A DNA stretch of 64,000 nucleotides from Mariniflexile sp. AS56 (GCF_030552475.1 NZ_JAUPED010000007.1:124001-188000); one strand, 5' to 3'. Positions 8,021 through 16,354 are shown, counted from the stretch's first letter. Numbers and translations are program-made. The notes: generated by a model not told the origin, from the letters alone.

Positions 8021-8863
8021 TTAGTTAGTGAATAGTCTAAGTGTAAAGGTGGTGGCGCGGCTATATAGTTTGAATTTTAAGAACACGATAAACCCAACCG
8101 AACCCAATTGTACTACAGGTGCAAAAAAGGTTTGAGCGGTATCAGTTCCAAATAGATTTACCCAAAAATTTGTGTTGATTTCTGTGTATATAGCATTTAC
8201 AAATATGTTTACTAAAAAGAATGCTGGTACGAGCATATAGACCGCAGCGTACAATTTGAAAAATGAGTAGGCGAGTGACCTAAATTTTTCAAATACGGCT
8301 AAACTAATAACTAAAGGGAAAAAGGCCTGCATAATACCCAAGAGGAAATAGCGTTCTGCTAGGAACAATGGGTAAATGAACAAATCAAGAATCCATAAAA
8401 ATAAGCTAATAATAAAAGCCAAGACTTTAAATCCATACAGTGGTGTAACTAAGGCTTCATATAAAAGGGTCATGGCAGCCTTTGCCACTTCAATGACGCT
8501 CACCTCTTCTTTAATAGGGATATCCTGCATTTGTAAAGGCAGCAATGCTGGAGCCGTTCCACGGTATTGTGACTCAATGGCTACTAAAATACCATCAAAA
8601 AAAACCAAAACCTGTGTAGAAAAAATTACTACGATGACTATGGCAAAATTCTTAGCTAATTCACCAGGACTAAGTCCCCAGGTATAACCATCTTTATCAG
8701 CAATGCCTTCATTATATTTCTTAAGGATGTTAACCAAAAAGAAAAGTACCGCAAGCGTTTTCATTCCTGCAATAGTGTATTGAGAAAAACTGCTATTCTT
8801 TATAGTTTGGAAAACAGTATCAATGTATTCCAGTCCGATCCCTAAAATAATTGTTGCGGTCAT
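8021..8863 (-). CDS. traJ: Conjugative transposon protein TraJ (VirB6-like)
   Basis: 280 aa polytopic inner-membrane protein with about six to seven hydrophobic segments. Examples are AGMKTLAVLFFLVNILKKY and FFAPVVQLGSVGFIVFLKFK. Family features include TWGLSPGELAKNFAIV and a large loop with QYRGTAPALLPLQMQDIP. TraJ is the VirB6-like channel component through which DNA crosses the inner membrane. Its start lies 3 bases from the traI stop, so the two are tightly coupled. Confidence 0.87.
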   Translation of the reverse strand: MTATIILGIGLEYIDTVFQTIKNSSFSQYTIAGMKTLAVLFFLVNILKKYNEGIADKDGYTWGLSPGELAKNFAIVIVVIFSTQVLVFFDGILVAIESQYRGTAPALLPLQMQDIPIKEEVSVIEVAKAAMTLLYEALVTPLYGFKVLAFIISLFLWILDLFIYPLFLAERYFLLGIMQAFFPLVISLAVFEKFRSLAYSFFKLYAAVYMLVPAFFLVNIFVNAIYTEINTNFWVNLFGTDTAQTFFAPVVQLGSVGFIVFLKFKLYSRATTFTLRLFTN

Positions 8864-8866
8864 GTG

Positions 8867-9436
8867 CTAATATGCTGTTTCTCTGTTATTAATTTTATCC
8901 TGCAATTTTCTAAAGGATATAATATCCTTATACCTTTTAGTCTTCGTCTTAACATTGGAAACCATTTCTTTCGATTCCATTTCTTTTTCTTTAATAATAA
9001 TAGCTCTTTCAGCATCTGTCATTTTGAGATAATCACTCGAAAGAATTTCATCTATAAAATCAAGAGACTCCAAGGAATGATCTACAATGGCGGTGAAAGA
9101 TGCTGATACGTTTGATATTTCACTTGGTTTGATATAAGGGCTATTTAAAATGTCTCTTAAATCATTTTGCATCATTTGAATAAGTCGCTGATTGTTGCGT
9201 CCTATTTCGCGTACTGCTTTTAATTGCCTAACCACATTATTGACTTTTTCAATATTGTCTTTTTGGGTTTTCAAGAATTGAACGGTTTTAATGATGTTTG
9301 CAGTTTGTTTCCCAGATTCTATTAGTTGTTTTACCAAACTAACAAAATTGGTATTGTCATAAGTAGGTAACCCCTGAGCTTGAATTCTTAAACAGAATAG
9401 AAGTATCATGACTACGGTTAGAACTCTTGTTTTCAT
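8867..9436 (-). CDS. traI: Conjugative transposon protein TraI (DUF4141, VirB5-like)
   Basis: 189 aa from the start chosen here. That start puts the signal peptide MKTRVLTVVMILLFCLRIQA at the N-terminus, 4 bases after the traG stop. A longer in-frame reading would run into traG and bury the signal. The mature protein is helical, with an early SLVKQLIESGKQTANIIKT region and a central RQLKAVREIGRNNQRLIQMM helix. This matches TraI/DUF4141, a periplasmic VirB5-like pilus-tip or adhesin component. Its place between traG and traJ agrees. Confidence 0.8.
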   Translation of the reverse strand: MKTRVLTVVMILLFCLRIQAQGLPTYDNTNFVSLVKQLIESGKQTANIIKTVQFLKTQKDNIEKVNNVVRQLKAVREIGRNNQRLIQMMQNDLRDILNSPYIKPSEISNVSASFTAIVDHSLESLDFIDEILSSDYLKMTDAERAIIIKEKEMESKEMVSNVKTKTKRYKDIISFRKLQDKINNRETAY

Positions 9437-9440
9437 AATT

Positions 9441-11843
9441 TTAAGTTTTAGAAATGTATTCTTTAATAGCCAGTTCCATATTATTGGTTTTCCTATAAAT
9501 AGCCATGATGGCCTCGTTTTCCTGTCCATCCGTTAAATATGCGGCATAAACTTCTTTAGGAACTTCAAGCCTAAAAATGTTACTTTCCTTTCCGATCTTA
9601 ATGAATATTTCAGTGTACTTCCGTGGTCCAGAAAAATTGTTTTTAATGGATTTTAACTGATTCAAATCGTGGCTGGACAGGTTAAGACGTTTGACTAGTT
9701 CCTCATATCCTTTCTCGTTATTCAGGCTGTAGATAACCTGTGTGTTTTCTAAAATACTTGCCGATGTGGAGTTATTTGGAAGCTGATTGATGGATTGAAG
9801 AATAATGCCAATAGCACCGTTTTGTTTACGGATAGCTTGGTAGTAAAATTCTACACTTTCCAATACGTTTTCGAACTTCAACTGCTTAGCAAACTCGTCA
9901 AATAGGATAATTCCTTTTTCATCTCTATTTTTCCAAATGGTTCTTTGTATTGCTGATTTTATCAGCTTTAACATAACGGATAGAATTTCTTTATTGTCCT
10001 TGACTTCATCTAATTCAAAAACAATTAATCGTTTGTCTTCTATTTTATAGATTTGGTCTTCGCTGACTTCGAACAAGAAACTATATAGACCATCTCCGAC
10101 GTACTCGGACATGACGTGCAAAAAGCTTGTGACATTGAAGTAGTCGGGATGGATTTTGAGACGATCAAGAAGATGCTCCTGATTTCCTTCTATAAAATTA
10201 TAAAAACCTTCTAGAGAACGATTATCAAAAGTACTATCGTAATAGTGGCGTAGTATTTTTTTTACCGAAACGGATTGTGCTTTGCTCACTTTTAAATCTG
10301 ACGCAAACAATTCAAACAAAAAGATTGATAAATCCTCCAAACGTTCTGGAGTTAAATCATCGGAATCTGCAATGTAAAATGGGTTGATGCCTAAGTTCTT
10401 ACCACTCTCATAGCGAAGCACCGTGTATTTTTCAGGGTAGAGTTTAGCAAATTTGGTGTACGACCCTCCTAAATCAATAATGACTAGGCGAACACCACTC
10501 TCAAAATATTGTCTTAGAATATTATTAGCTAAAAAAGATTTTCCTTCACCTGTTGGTGCGAAAATGGCAAAATTCCGTGCTTTTACACGTTTCTTCCGTT
10601 CGTCCCAAACATCTTTTAAAACTGGAATATTATGTTCACGGTCATTAAAAATGATGCCAGTAGCATCCGATTTGTAATTAGTGTTATTGATAAAAAGACA
10701 TAATGCGTGTTTTAAATCTGTTACATACAAATCATAATTTGAAAAATTTGAAGAGAAGCAGCAGTAGCTATTTAATATATAGTTCTTGCGTTCTTCGCCT
10801 CGTGGATAGTATGGGATGATATCCAGTTCCTTGAATTCTGTTTTAATCTTTGATGTTATTTTATCCAACTCTTTGGCATCTTTTGACCAATAGACGATAT
10901 TGAGATGACCACGGACAATCCGAGCATTATCATCTGCATTGATTTGGTCGAGAATGTGTTGAGTCTTTCCAAGTACCACTTTATTCTGTGAACCGAAATT
11001 GGAACTCTTGTTAAGTTCCTCGATTTTCTTATCAAGCAACTTGCGCCACTTTTGTTTGTCGTCTAGATATAGAATCTGATTAACAATATGATTTTCATTA
11101 AGCGTAAGCCCTAAGCCATCAATAAACCCTTGATGAAACACAAAATCGTCCGAAGTGAATTTCTCATTGGTCTTGCTACTCTGTACACTTTCGCCAAAGC
11201 ACAGTTCGCTATTGATGGCAAGGGCATCAAAATGGTTTTCGCCAATATTGACGCTTTTTTTATCTAATAATATATCTGTATCAAAACCTTCATTGAAACC
11301 GTTGAAATAGCCATTGGTCAACTGCTGAATCTGTTCCGTTTTAAGCGGAAGGAATGCCATTTTTCTACTATTGTTTATAAAAGAAACCGAATCGCTTACC
11401 GAATTGGCGAAGCTTTTAATATTATCATCTAGTTTCTGTACAATTCCTTTTGAAACTTTACGGAAGGGATTGACATATTTTGGATTGTTGAGTGCCTTGT
11501 TTTTAGTTAAAATGAAGAACAAATAGCACTTGTGATCAATATGTCCGCGACCTTTGAAATGCTCGTGTGTGGCTTGTTCTAAAAAGGTTTTATTCGGAAG
11601 TTGTTCTGAAGAATAAGACTTCTTCAAGTAGATATCCTGTTTGTGAACCACTGTTCCAACTGGTAACGATTTCAAAGATTGAAACCAGGCACCGTGCATA
11701 TCCTCAAAATCCTTTTCGGATAAAGAGTATATTTCTGGAAGAATCCCTTCAAAGCATAAAACCACATTGCCATTAGTGGCAAATACGATATTGTCCTGAA
11801 TATCTGCAATGGGCCCGTATGCCGAAAGGTTAATCTTGTTCAT
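9441..11843 (-). CDS. traG: Conjugation ATPase TraG (VirB4-like)
   Basis: 800 aa. The N-terminal half is a VirB4-type domain with SEKDFEDMHGAWFQSLKSLP. The C-terminal half is a RecA-like ATPase with Walker A FAPTGEGKSF at about residue 430 and Walker B GIILFDEFAKQL at about residue 645. A conserved region with QAIRKQNGAIGIILQSINQL follows. It powers assembly of the channel at the inner membrane. The start overlaps the end of traF by 14 bases. Length is normal for Bacteroidetes TraG/VirB4 proteins, and the gene is intact. Confidence 0.92.
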   Translation of the reverse strand: MNKINLSAYGPIADIQDNIVFATNGNVVLCFEGILPEIYSLSEKDFEDMHGAWFQSLKSLPVGTVVHKQDIYLKKSYSSEQLPNKTFLEQATHEHFKGRGHIDHKCYLFFILTKNKALNNPKYVNPFRKVSKGIVQKLDDNIKSFANSVSDSVSFINNSRKMAFLPLKTEQIQQLTNGYFNGFNEGFDTDILLDKKSVNIGENHFDALAINSELCFGESVQSSKTNEKFTSDDFVFHQGFIDGLGLTLNENHIVNQILYLDDKQKWRKLLDKKIEELNKSSNFGSQNKVVLGKTQHILDQINADDNARIVRGHLNIVYWSKDAKELDKITSKIKTEFKELDIIPYYPRGEERKNYILNSYCCFSSNFSNYDLYVTDLKHALCLFINNTNYKSDATGIIFNDREHNIPVLKDVWDERKKRVKARNFAIFAPTGEGKSFLANNILRQYFESGVRLVIIDLGGSYTKFAKLYPEKYTVLRYESGKNLGINPFYIADSDDLTPERLEDLSIFLFELFASDLKVSKAQSVSVKKILRHYYDSTFDNRSLEGFYNFIEGNQEHLLDRLKIHPDYFNVTSFLHVMSEYVGDGLYSFLFEVSEDQIYKIEDKRLIVFELDEVKDNKEILSVMLKLIKSAIQRTIWKNRDEKGIILFDEFAKQLKFENVLESVEFYYQAIRKQNGAIGIILQSINQLPNNSTSASILENTQVIYSLNNEKGYEELVKRLNLSSHDLNQLKSIKNNFSGPRKYTEIFIKIGKESNIFRLEVPKEVYAAYLTDGQENEAIMAIYRKTNNMELAIKEYISKT

Positions 11844-12114
11844 AATTGAAGCCTGAATGTCTTTTGTTACTTATGGTTCTTGGAAAGGCCTTGGCCATCT
11901 GAAAAAGTTGTGGATTTTGGTTGATTCTTGTTAATGCGATATATAATCCAGCATTGAAAATCAGTATGGCGATAATCATTGCGAAGCTAAAAGAGAATAT
12001 GATTATTAAAAGCGAAGCAAGAATGGAAACCATCATTAAAGCAAATAGAGAAATGGACAGGCCAAATATGACTGCTCGTTTTCTTATGTTTTTATAGACC
12101 TCAAATTTTTTCAT
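11830..12114 (-). CDS. traF: Conjugative transposon protein TraF (DUF4133, VirB3-like)
   Basis: 94 aa with two adjacent membrane segments in the central 50 residues and the family's N-terminal FEVYKNIRKRAVIFGL. The C-terminal ends are short and charged. DUF4133/TraF proteins take the VirB3 place, next to the VirB4 ATPase, as here, where the reading frames overlap by 14 bases. It follows traE by 30 bases. Confidence 0.85.
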   Translation of the reverse strand: MKKFEVYKNIRKRAVIFGLSISLFALMMVSILASLLIIIFSFSFAMIIAILIFNAGLYIALTRINQNPQLFQMAKAFPRTISNKRHSGFNYEQD

Positions 12115-12144
12115 AGTGCTTGGAAATTATAACATCTTAGAGGG

Positions 12145-12432
12145 TTAAACTACGATTGAAATCAGATAAGTAAATATGCCAACAACTGCACCTGCAATAA
12201 GCACAAATACCAGAACTCTAGTAATACCTTTTTTCAGGTCTGCATTTTCCCCAAAGAAGTGTCCCGCATTAAAGAGGAAACCAACAAGGAAGATAACCCC
12301 TAATATTATTGGGAAAATTGTTCGGATGGTATCAGAAACATCATTAACGGAATCTTCAATACCTCCAATCTGCGCAAAAAGTGAAGTGGAGAATAATGAA
12401 ATAATAGCTGCGAAATAGTTTGATTTTTTCAT
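12145..12432 (-). CDS. traE: Conjugative transposon protein TraE (DUF4134, VirB2-like pilin)
   Basis: 95 aa. The signal peptide MKKSNYFAAIISLFSTSLFA is followed by IGGIEDSVNDVSDTIRTIFP and two hydrophobic helices. Between them is GHFFGENADLKKGITR, the DUF4134/TraE hallmark. This is the probable VirB2-like pilus or channel subunit and the first gene of the tra operon. Promoter and operator candidates lie just upstream at 12469-12499. Confidence 0.87.
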   Translation of the reverse strand: MKKSNYFAAIISLFSTSLFAQIGGIEDSVNDVSDTIRTIFPIILGVIFLVGFLFNAGHFFGENADLKKGITRVLVFVLIAGAVVGIFTYLISIVV

Positions 12433-12468
12433 AACGTAACAGTTTTATTTTTATGTTGTTTTCGTTTA

Positions 12469-12499
12469 TGTAAATTTACATATATTTGTTTACAAATAT
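12469..12499. promoter_or_regulatory. Paired palindromes in the divergent traE/amidase control region
   Basis: TGTAAATTTACA (12469-12480) is a perfect 12-bp palindrome. ATATTTGTTTACAAATAT (12482-12499) has 8-bp arms around TT. They sit about 37 bases upstream of the traE start, between traE and the divergently transcribed amidase. Both contain the half-site TGTAAA or a close form. This is a plausible operator for the tra operon, but AT-rich palindromes also arise by chance. Confidence 0.45.
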
Positions 12500-12620
12500 C
12501 TGATAATCAAATATTTATGAATATAATATTATTTAATATCGTTTGATTTCCTTTGCTATTATTTGGCATCAAATTATATGATTTTTGAAAGTCTAATTGT
12601 TAATAACCTGAAAAATAGAA

Positions 12621-13253
12621 ATGAAAAAAGTACTCAAAAACGTCAGTTTTGTCATTTTGCTTCTAAAAGTGTGCATCATGTTTGGACAGGAAACTGCAAA
12701 GCAAAAAAGAATAATTATTGACGTCGGACACGGTGGAAAAGATTCTGGTGCCATTGGAATAAATAAAATTCAAGAAAAAGATGTTGTACTCGATATTGCA
12801 TTGGAAATTTTAAGCTTAAACAAACAATCTAAAACGCCGTTGAATATTTACTTAACGAGATATAGTGACACACCTATTTCGTTATCGGATAGATCTAAGT
12901 TGGCTAAGGTTCTAAACGCAGATGTGTTTATTTCTTTGCATTGCAATCATTCGAATAATCCAAATGCTAGAGGTATTGAAGTTTATGTGTTTAATGAAAA
13001 ATCACAATATTCTGAGAATTCCATTTGGTTGGCTTTTGAGTTGCAAGCTTCATTCAAAAGGCAGTTAGGATTTGAAAGCAGAGGTGTGAAGTTTGCGAAT
13101 TTTCAGGTGTTACGAGAAACTCTAGATTATTTTCCAGCTGTGCTTTTGGAATTGGGTTTTTTGAGTAATCGAGATGAAAATAATTATTTTTCAAACCTCA
13201 ATAATATTCGATTGTCAGCATTATCAATATTACTAATTATTCAAAATTATTGA
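12621..13253 (+). CDS. N-acetylmuramoyl-L-alanine amidase (Amidase_3 family), transfer-associated
   Basis: 210 aa. A signal peptide (KNVSFVILLLKVCIMFGQ) precedes an Amidase_3 catalytic domain. Zinc-site motifs are IDVGHGGKDSGA (His), an early Glu in KIQEKDV, and FISLHCNHSNN (His). The catalytic Glu is in LLELGFLSNRDE. It cleaves the peptide stem from glycan strands and would open the cell wall locally for the mating channel. It is divergent from the tra operon and shares its control region, so transfer-linked expression is likely. The normal cell-division amidases are longer. This short ICE form lacks extra domains. Confidence 0.85.
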   Translation: MKKVLKNVSFVILLLKVCIMFGQETAKQKRIIIDVGHGGKDSGAIGINKIQEKDVVLDIALEILSLNKQSKTPLNIYLTRYSDTPISLSDRSKLAKVLNADVFISLHCNHSNNPNARGIEVYVFNEKSQYSENSIWLAFELQASFKRQLGFESRGVKFANFQVLRETLDYFPAVLLELGFLSNRDENNYFSNLNNIRLSALSILLIIQNY

Positions 13254-13257
13254 AAAT

Positions 13258-13350
13258 ATGAAAGATATATTTGTAGAACTAACTAAAAGTCTTAAGGCTA
13301 TCATTGAACATTTTATTTCAGAATTGATTTTGTTATTTAAATCTTTTTGA
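13258..13350 (+). CDS. Possible 30-residue peptide after the amidase gene
   Basis: An ATG at 13258, four bases after the amidase stop, opens a 30-codon frame: MKDIFVELTKSLKAIIEHFI then SELILLFKSF. It would form a single amphipathic or membrane-active helix. Spacing to the amidase suggests coupled translation. There is no recognised family. It could be chance in a short gap between convergent genes. Confidence 0.3.
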   Translation: MKDIFVELTKSLKAIIEHFISELILLFKSF

Positions 13351-13356
13351 AGTTGA

Positions 13357-14019
13357 TTACTTTCTTTTATCCCCAGCGCCATCATCAAAAGACACCAAAT
13401 TAAATAATTCTCGCATTCGGCTACGAACTCGATGGCCATATCGTTCTTCTAGTTCATCGGCACCGAGGTTAGTAGTCGCATGTGTTTTGATTTTATGTTT
13501 GGTCTCAAGATAAAGCTCGTATCGAGATAAAAGTACTTCTCCCATCACATTAAGATCCTTACCATAAAATCTTCCAGTAGGCTCAATTCCTAAATCATCG
13601 AAACAGAAAAATTTAGTGTTTCCATAGTCTTCAATCGTTTTAAAGCCGAGGTGGTTAAAACTGAAGGCAACGTTCCGGCAAGGGATCATTTCGTAAGGTC
13701 TATGCTGTGGAACGATATGCCGAAGAAGTTTCATTAAAGTAGTTTTTCCACACCCTACTGGTCCAGAAAGAAGAATTCCTTTGTTTGGATCAATATTATT
13801 CTTCTGACAATTTTCTTTGTCTTTAATGAAATAATAGCACAGTTTACGAATGATAATCTGGTCTTCGTCATAGATTCTGAACTCTCTGCCGAAAAGTAAT
13901 TTCCCTTTCGCATTCAAATAAATTAGAATCTTATCGAAATCATAGAGAACGCTATTTCCATCAAACTCCCCAAGAGAATATTCCATGACACCTTCGGTAA
14001 TTTTAGAGGGGTTGTCCAT
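13357..14019 (-). CDS. DnaC-like helicase loader ATPase
   Basis: 220 aa AAA+ ATPase. Walker A GPVGCGKTT is at residues 86-94, Walker B is FFCFDDLGIEP, and an arginine-finger region GHRVRSRMRELFN lies near the C-terminus. This is the pattern of DnaC/IstB-type loaders. The start overlaps the upstream initiator-like gene by 17 bases. A DNA-binding initiator followed by an overlapping helicase loader matches lambda O and P and Gram-positive DnaD/DnaI pairs. Its probable role is loading host DnaB at the ICE origin. No transposase is adjacent, so an IstB transposition helper is unlikely. Confidence 0.8.
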   Translation of the reverse strand: MDNPSKITEGVMEYSLGEFDGNSVLYDFDKILIYLNAKGKLLFGREFRIYDEDQIIIRKLCYYFIKDKENCQKNNIDPNKGILLSGPVGCGKTTLMKLLRHIVPQHRPYEMIPCRNVAFSFNHLGFKTIEDYGNTKFFCFDDLGIEPTGRFYGKDLNVMGEVLLSRYELYLETKHKIKTHATTNLGADELEERYGHRVRSRMRELFNLVSFDDGAGDKRK

Positions 14020-14752
14020 AGTTTTTGTTTTTAGTGGTTCGCAAGTTGTCCTTAATTTGGGACGCTTGTTTTTTATTTGTTTTGTTTTCTTCGTCGAAAA
14101 GCTCGGTTCTATCCATCCAGTTGAGGGCTAAGGAGCGCCAATCTCTAATCGCTTTTCCATCGCTCGTTTTCCAATTCCGAGTTTCATAATGTTCGAAGAA
14201 TTTTTTTCCTTCATCAGCATTAAAACTTTTTTCAATAAAAAAATCAATAACGGCCTGCCAGCCCTTTTGTTTTATATTGTTTACTTGTTTGGTATTGTTT
14301 ATAGTAGATACCAATGCTTGTCCACTGGTGGGACGGTGCGAGTCCACAACTTGTCCATTTATGGGATGGTGCTGTCCCATAATCGGTACATTTATGGGAT
14401 GGTACCGTTCCGCAACCTGTTCTAATATGGGACTGTACCGTCCCATATCAGGTTCATCACTTGTCCCGATAATGGCCATCTTAATTTTACTGCCTTTATA
14501 TGGATTGTTGGAAGGAAAGTAGGATAAGTAGTTCCAAGAACCTAAATCGGTCACACATCTATGGTATGTGGATTTTGAGCCTATTTTTGAAGCAAGCATT
14601 AAATCCCTGCGGTTCACATAGAATTCGTCAGCAAATCGACTACTGTTCCATTCGTGGAACAGTGCCATATACAAACTGATATGGGTAGGATTAAGGCGGT
14701 CATCAAAATAGAACTTTTCAAAAGCCGCATTAAGTAGCTTTATATAGTTCAT
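14003..14752 (-). CDS. Replication initiator-like protein with winged-helix domain and internal repeats
   Basis: 249 aa. The N-terminal ~95 residues look like a winged-helix (DnaD/phage O-like): THISLYMALFHEWN, VNRRDLMLASKIGSKSTYHR, then a wing. The middle (about residues 104-147) consists of four 11-residue repeats rich in His, Pro, Ile and Gly (such as GQHHPINGQVV). These are encoded by the 33-bp DNA repeats at 14311-14442. The C-terminal part, WQAVIDFFIEKSFN through DWRSLALNWMDR, resembles the C-terminal helicase-loader contact segment of DnaD-like proteins. It overlaps the loader gene. The role in ICE replication is inferred from architecture. Confidence 0.65.
   Translation of the reverse strand: MNYIKLLNAAFEKFYFDDRLNPTHISLYMALFHEWNSSRFADEFYVNRRDLMLASKIGSKSTYHRCVTDLGSWNYLSYFPSNNPYKGSKIKMAIIGTSDEPDMGRYSPILEQVAERYHPINVPIMGQHHPINGQVVDSHRPTSGQALVSTINNTKQVNNIKQKGWQAVIDFFIEKSFNADEGKKFFEHYETRNWKTSDGKAIRDWRSLALNWMDRTELFDEENKTNKKQASQIKDNLRTTKNKNYGQPL
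14311..14442. repeat. Four 33-bp tandem direct repeats (iteron-like, candidate origin)
   Basis: The units are 14311-14343, 14344-14376, 14377-14409 and 14410-14442, all exactly 33 bp and all in frame with the initiator-like gene. A fifth partial unit may start at 14443. Each unit carries a GGGAtGGTgC core, and dyads such as ATGGGACTGTACCGTCCCAT (14427-14446, two mismatches) span unit joints. The repeat length is about three helical turns. Lambda has its iterons inside gene O in the same way. The function as origin is inference. Confidence 0.65.
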
Positions 14753-14755
14753 AAC

Positions 14756-15040
14756 TTATGAATTTGTACCGTGTTGAACACGATTGGCATTCATCACATT
14801 TTGAATTTCTTCGGCATCATAGTATAAGATACCACCCATTTTAGTGTAAGGTAGTGTACCATTGATACGCAGCGTTTGAAGAGTTCCTGGACTGACTTGC
14901 AGTAAGTCCATAACTTCGGAAGATTTGAGATACTTTTTAAGTTTTCCAGTGGCTTGTTTGGATAGTAATTTTTTAATGTCATCGAGCAATTCCATTTTGA
15001 ATTCTCGAAGGTCGTCTGTGGTAATAATATTTGCTGGCAT
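14756..15040 (-). CDS. Helix-turn-helix protein, excisionase-like
   Basis: 94 aa. A short helical N-terminus (DLREFKMELLDDIKKLL) is followed by a MerR/excisionase-type HTH_17 domain: KSSEVMDLLQVSPGTLQTLR, then GTLPYTKMGGILYYDAEEI. Such proteins bend DNA in excision complexes or act as regulators, and in Bacteroidota ICEs they correspond to the Xis2c/Xis2d-like genes. The initiator-like gene starts 3 bases after its stop, so excision and replication functions are likely co-expressed. Upstream, CCGTA/TACGG dyads (15164-15174 and 15302-15312) probably control it. Confidence 0.75.
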   Translation of the reverse strand: MPANIITTDDLREFKMELLDDIKKLLSKQATGKLKKYLKSSEVMDLLQVSPGTLQTLRINGTLPYTKMGGILYYDAEEIQNVMNANRVQHGTNS

Positions 15041-15163
15041 AATAGAACGGTTTTAAAGAAAGGGACTATCTGGATTTATACTTTTAATTGATAGTCCCTG
15101 ACCTGATTTGACTTTCGTTCTACAAATTTGGGGAGTATTATTGGGTTTTCTACCCCAGTACGA

Positions 15164-15174
15164 CCGTACTACGG
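15164..15174. promoter_or_regulatory. CCGTA-N1-TACGG dyad upstream of the excisionase-like gene
   Basis: CCGTA C TACGG is a perfect 5-bp dyad around one base, 124 bases upstream of the HTH gene start. The same dyad occurs at 15302-15312, and wider-spaced versions lie upstream of rteC. Probable regulator binding site. Confidence 0.5.
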
Positions 15175-15290
15175 TTAAAATTTAACATCTTGAAATTTGA
15201 TAGATTTTGACGTGTTTTGAGAGTAAGGTTAAAGAATTAGGCTATCAAATAACCCTAAATTAAATGGAAAAATCATTTTAAAACAGATTA

Positions 15291-15312
15291 CCGTAGGTTA
15301 ACCGTACTACGG
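15291..15312. promoter_or_regulatory. CCGTA direct repeat plus CCGTA-N1-TACGG dyad
   Basis: CCGTA at 15291-15295 is repeated 11 bp later (15302-15306) and the second copy is paired with TACGG (15308-15312). It is located between the rteC stop and the excisionase-like promoter region. The 11-bp spacing places the half-sites on the same DNA face, as for a dimeric activator or repressor. Confidence 0.5.
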
Positions 15313-15346
15313 TCTTTTTTAGAGTTGTATAATATTGATTAACAGG

Positions 15347-16183
15347 CTATTCTTCACTTTTTTTCATTTCTGATAATAAGTTATTTGCGAGTTCATCTAA
15401 AAATAAAGTTTTACTGTTTTTGCGATTTTTAATATACTGATATGTTTTATAAATATCCTTGGGTGTAAAATCAAATATTTCTTGCATAGTTTTGGAAACT
15501 TTCATTATGCTGTGGTCATCTTTTGTGCCCAATCCTTTTGCGTATAGTGCATATAGCATTTCTACGTAATCAGTATTCGAAAATGGCCAATGTATTTTTT
15601 CAATAGATTTAGCATCTTGTAATTTATAATTTATGCCTTTTAGTATTTTTTGCTTTTTTTCATCTAGGTACATAATCAACGAATCGTATGCTTTGTATTT
15701 GCCTAATAACATGTCTCGAGGAGTGCAGAATTCTGGGTCCTGAAAATAAAATTTTGAGGTAATGATGCGAAACGTGTCACTATTATCTCGGGTGTAATAT
15801 TCCTTGTCAAAATGAACAGATCCCGAATCGACATAACGCCCAAAATCAATATTGTACAAAAAGAAACGATTGAGTTTGTTGACTTTTTTCTTTATGAACT
15901 TCAGTTGATAATCTTTATCTGCTTTTGGAAAGTGGGTTTCAAAAGAATGGATTTCTGAGAAATAAATTAGTTCTATAAGCAGAATTTGCTTGGTTTTTTT
16001 GAAGAATGTTATTTCGTCTTTGATGGTATTGAATCCATTATTGAGTATTTCTTTCTTAAAAGTGGATAAGAGGTTGCTGCATTTTTCGATAGATTGGCAG
16101 GCTCTTTCTAAAATATCGTCATTTTGAATTTTTATTTCATCAAGATCTTTTAATAATTTGTTTGATAATAATTGGAAATCCAT
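15347..16183 (-). CDS. rteC: RteC-family regulator of ICE excision
   Basis: 278 aa, all-helical, basic and rich in Lys. The N-terminal half has the RteC pattern EITFFKKTKQILLIELIYFS. The C-terminal half has IHWPFSNTDYVEMLYALYAK and a terminal helical region with DFTPKDIYKTYQYIKNRK. Both are typical of RteC proteins, including the winged-helix-like C-terminal DNA-binding domain. In CTnDOT, RteC activates the excision genes. No RteA/RteB two-component pair is in the window. Two CCGTA-N6-TACGG dyads lie upstream (16355-16392), so control by the same regulator as the excision genes, possibly by RteC itself, is likely. Confidence 0.8.
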   Translation of the reverse strand: MDFQLLSNKLLKDLDEIKIQNDDILERACQSIEKCSNLLSTFKKEILNNGFNTIKDEITFFKKTKQILLIELIYFSEIHSFETHFPKADKDYQLKFIKKKVNKLNRFFLYNIDFGRYVDSGSVHFDKEYYTRDNSDTFRIITSKFYFQDPEFCTPRDMLLGKYKAYDSLIMYLDEKKQKILKGINYKLQDAKSIEKIHWPFSNTDYVEMLYALYAKGLGTKDDHSIMKVSKTMQEIFDFTPKDIYKTYQYIKNRKNSKTLFLDELANNLLSEMKKSEE

Positions 16184-16354
16184 ATGTAGGAGATTTTAGT
16201 TTGGAAATCATAGAAACGGATTTTTATTGACGTGGTTAAAAAGTAGATTTTCCTCTTTTTTTAAATTTCAGTAAAATACACGTAATAAATGAATTTGTTT
16301 TAATACAATTCTCGTTAAAATAATTTTTAAATTAAAGAGAACCAAGAAAATGAA

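Larger units (their letters stand above)
15041..15346. other. Non-coding control region upstream of the excision/replication genes
   Basis: 306 bases without a gene. It holds the two dyads listed separately and otherwise AT-rich DNA. In CTnDOT, RteC activates the excision operon from an upstream site. The layout here (rteC gene, gap with dyads, HTH gene) is the same. No terminator with a clear T-run was found for rteC. Confidence 0.6.

Noticed and set aside
13357-14019. IstB transposition helper
   Set aside because: The fold is similar, but no IstA transposase or IS ends are nearby, and the gene overlaps an initiator-like gene.
14311-14442. CRISPR array
   Set aside because: The four units are contiguous 33-bp repeats with no unique spacers, in frame inside a gene, and no cas genes are present.
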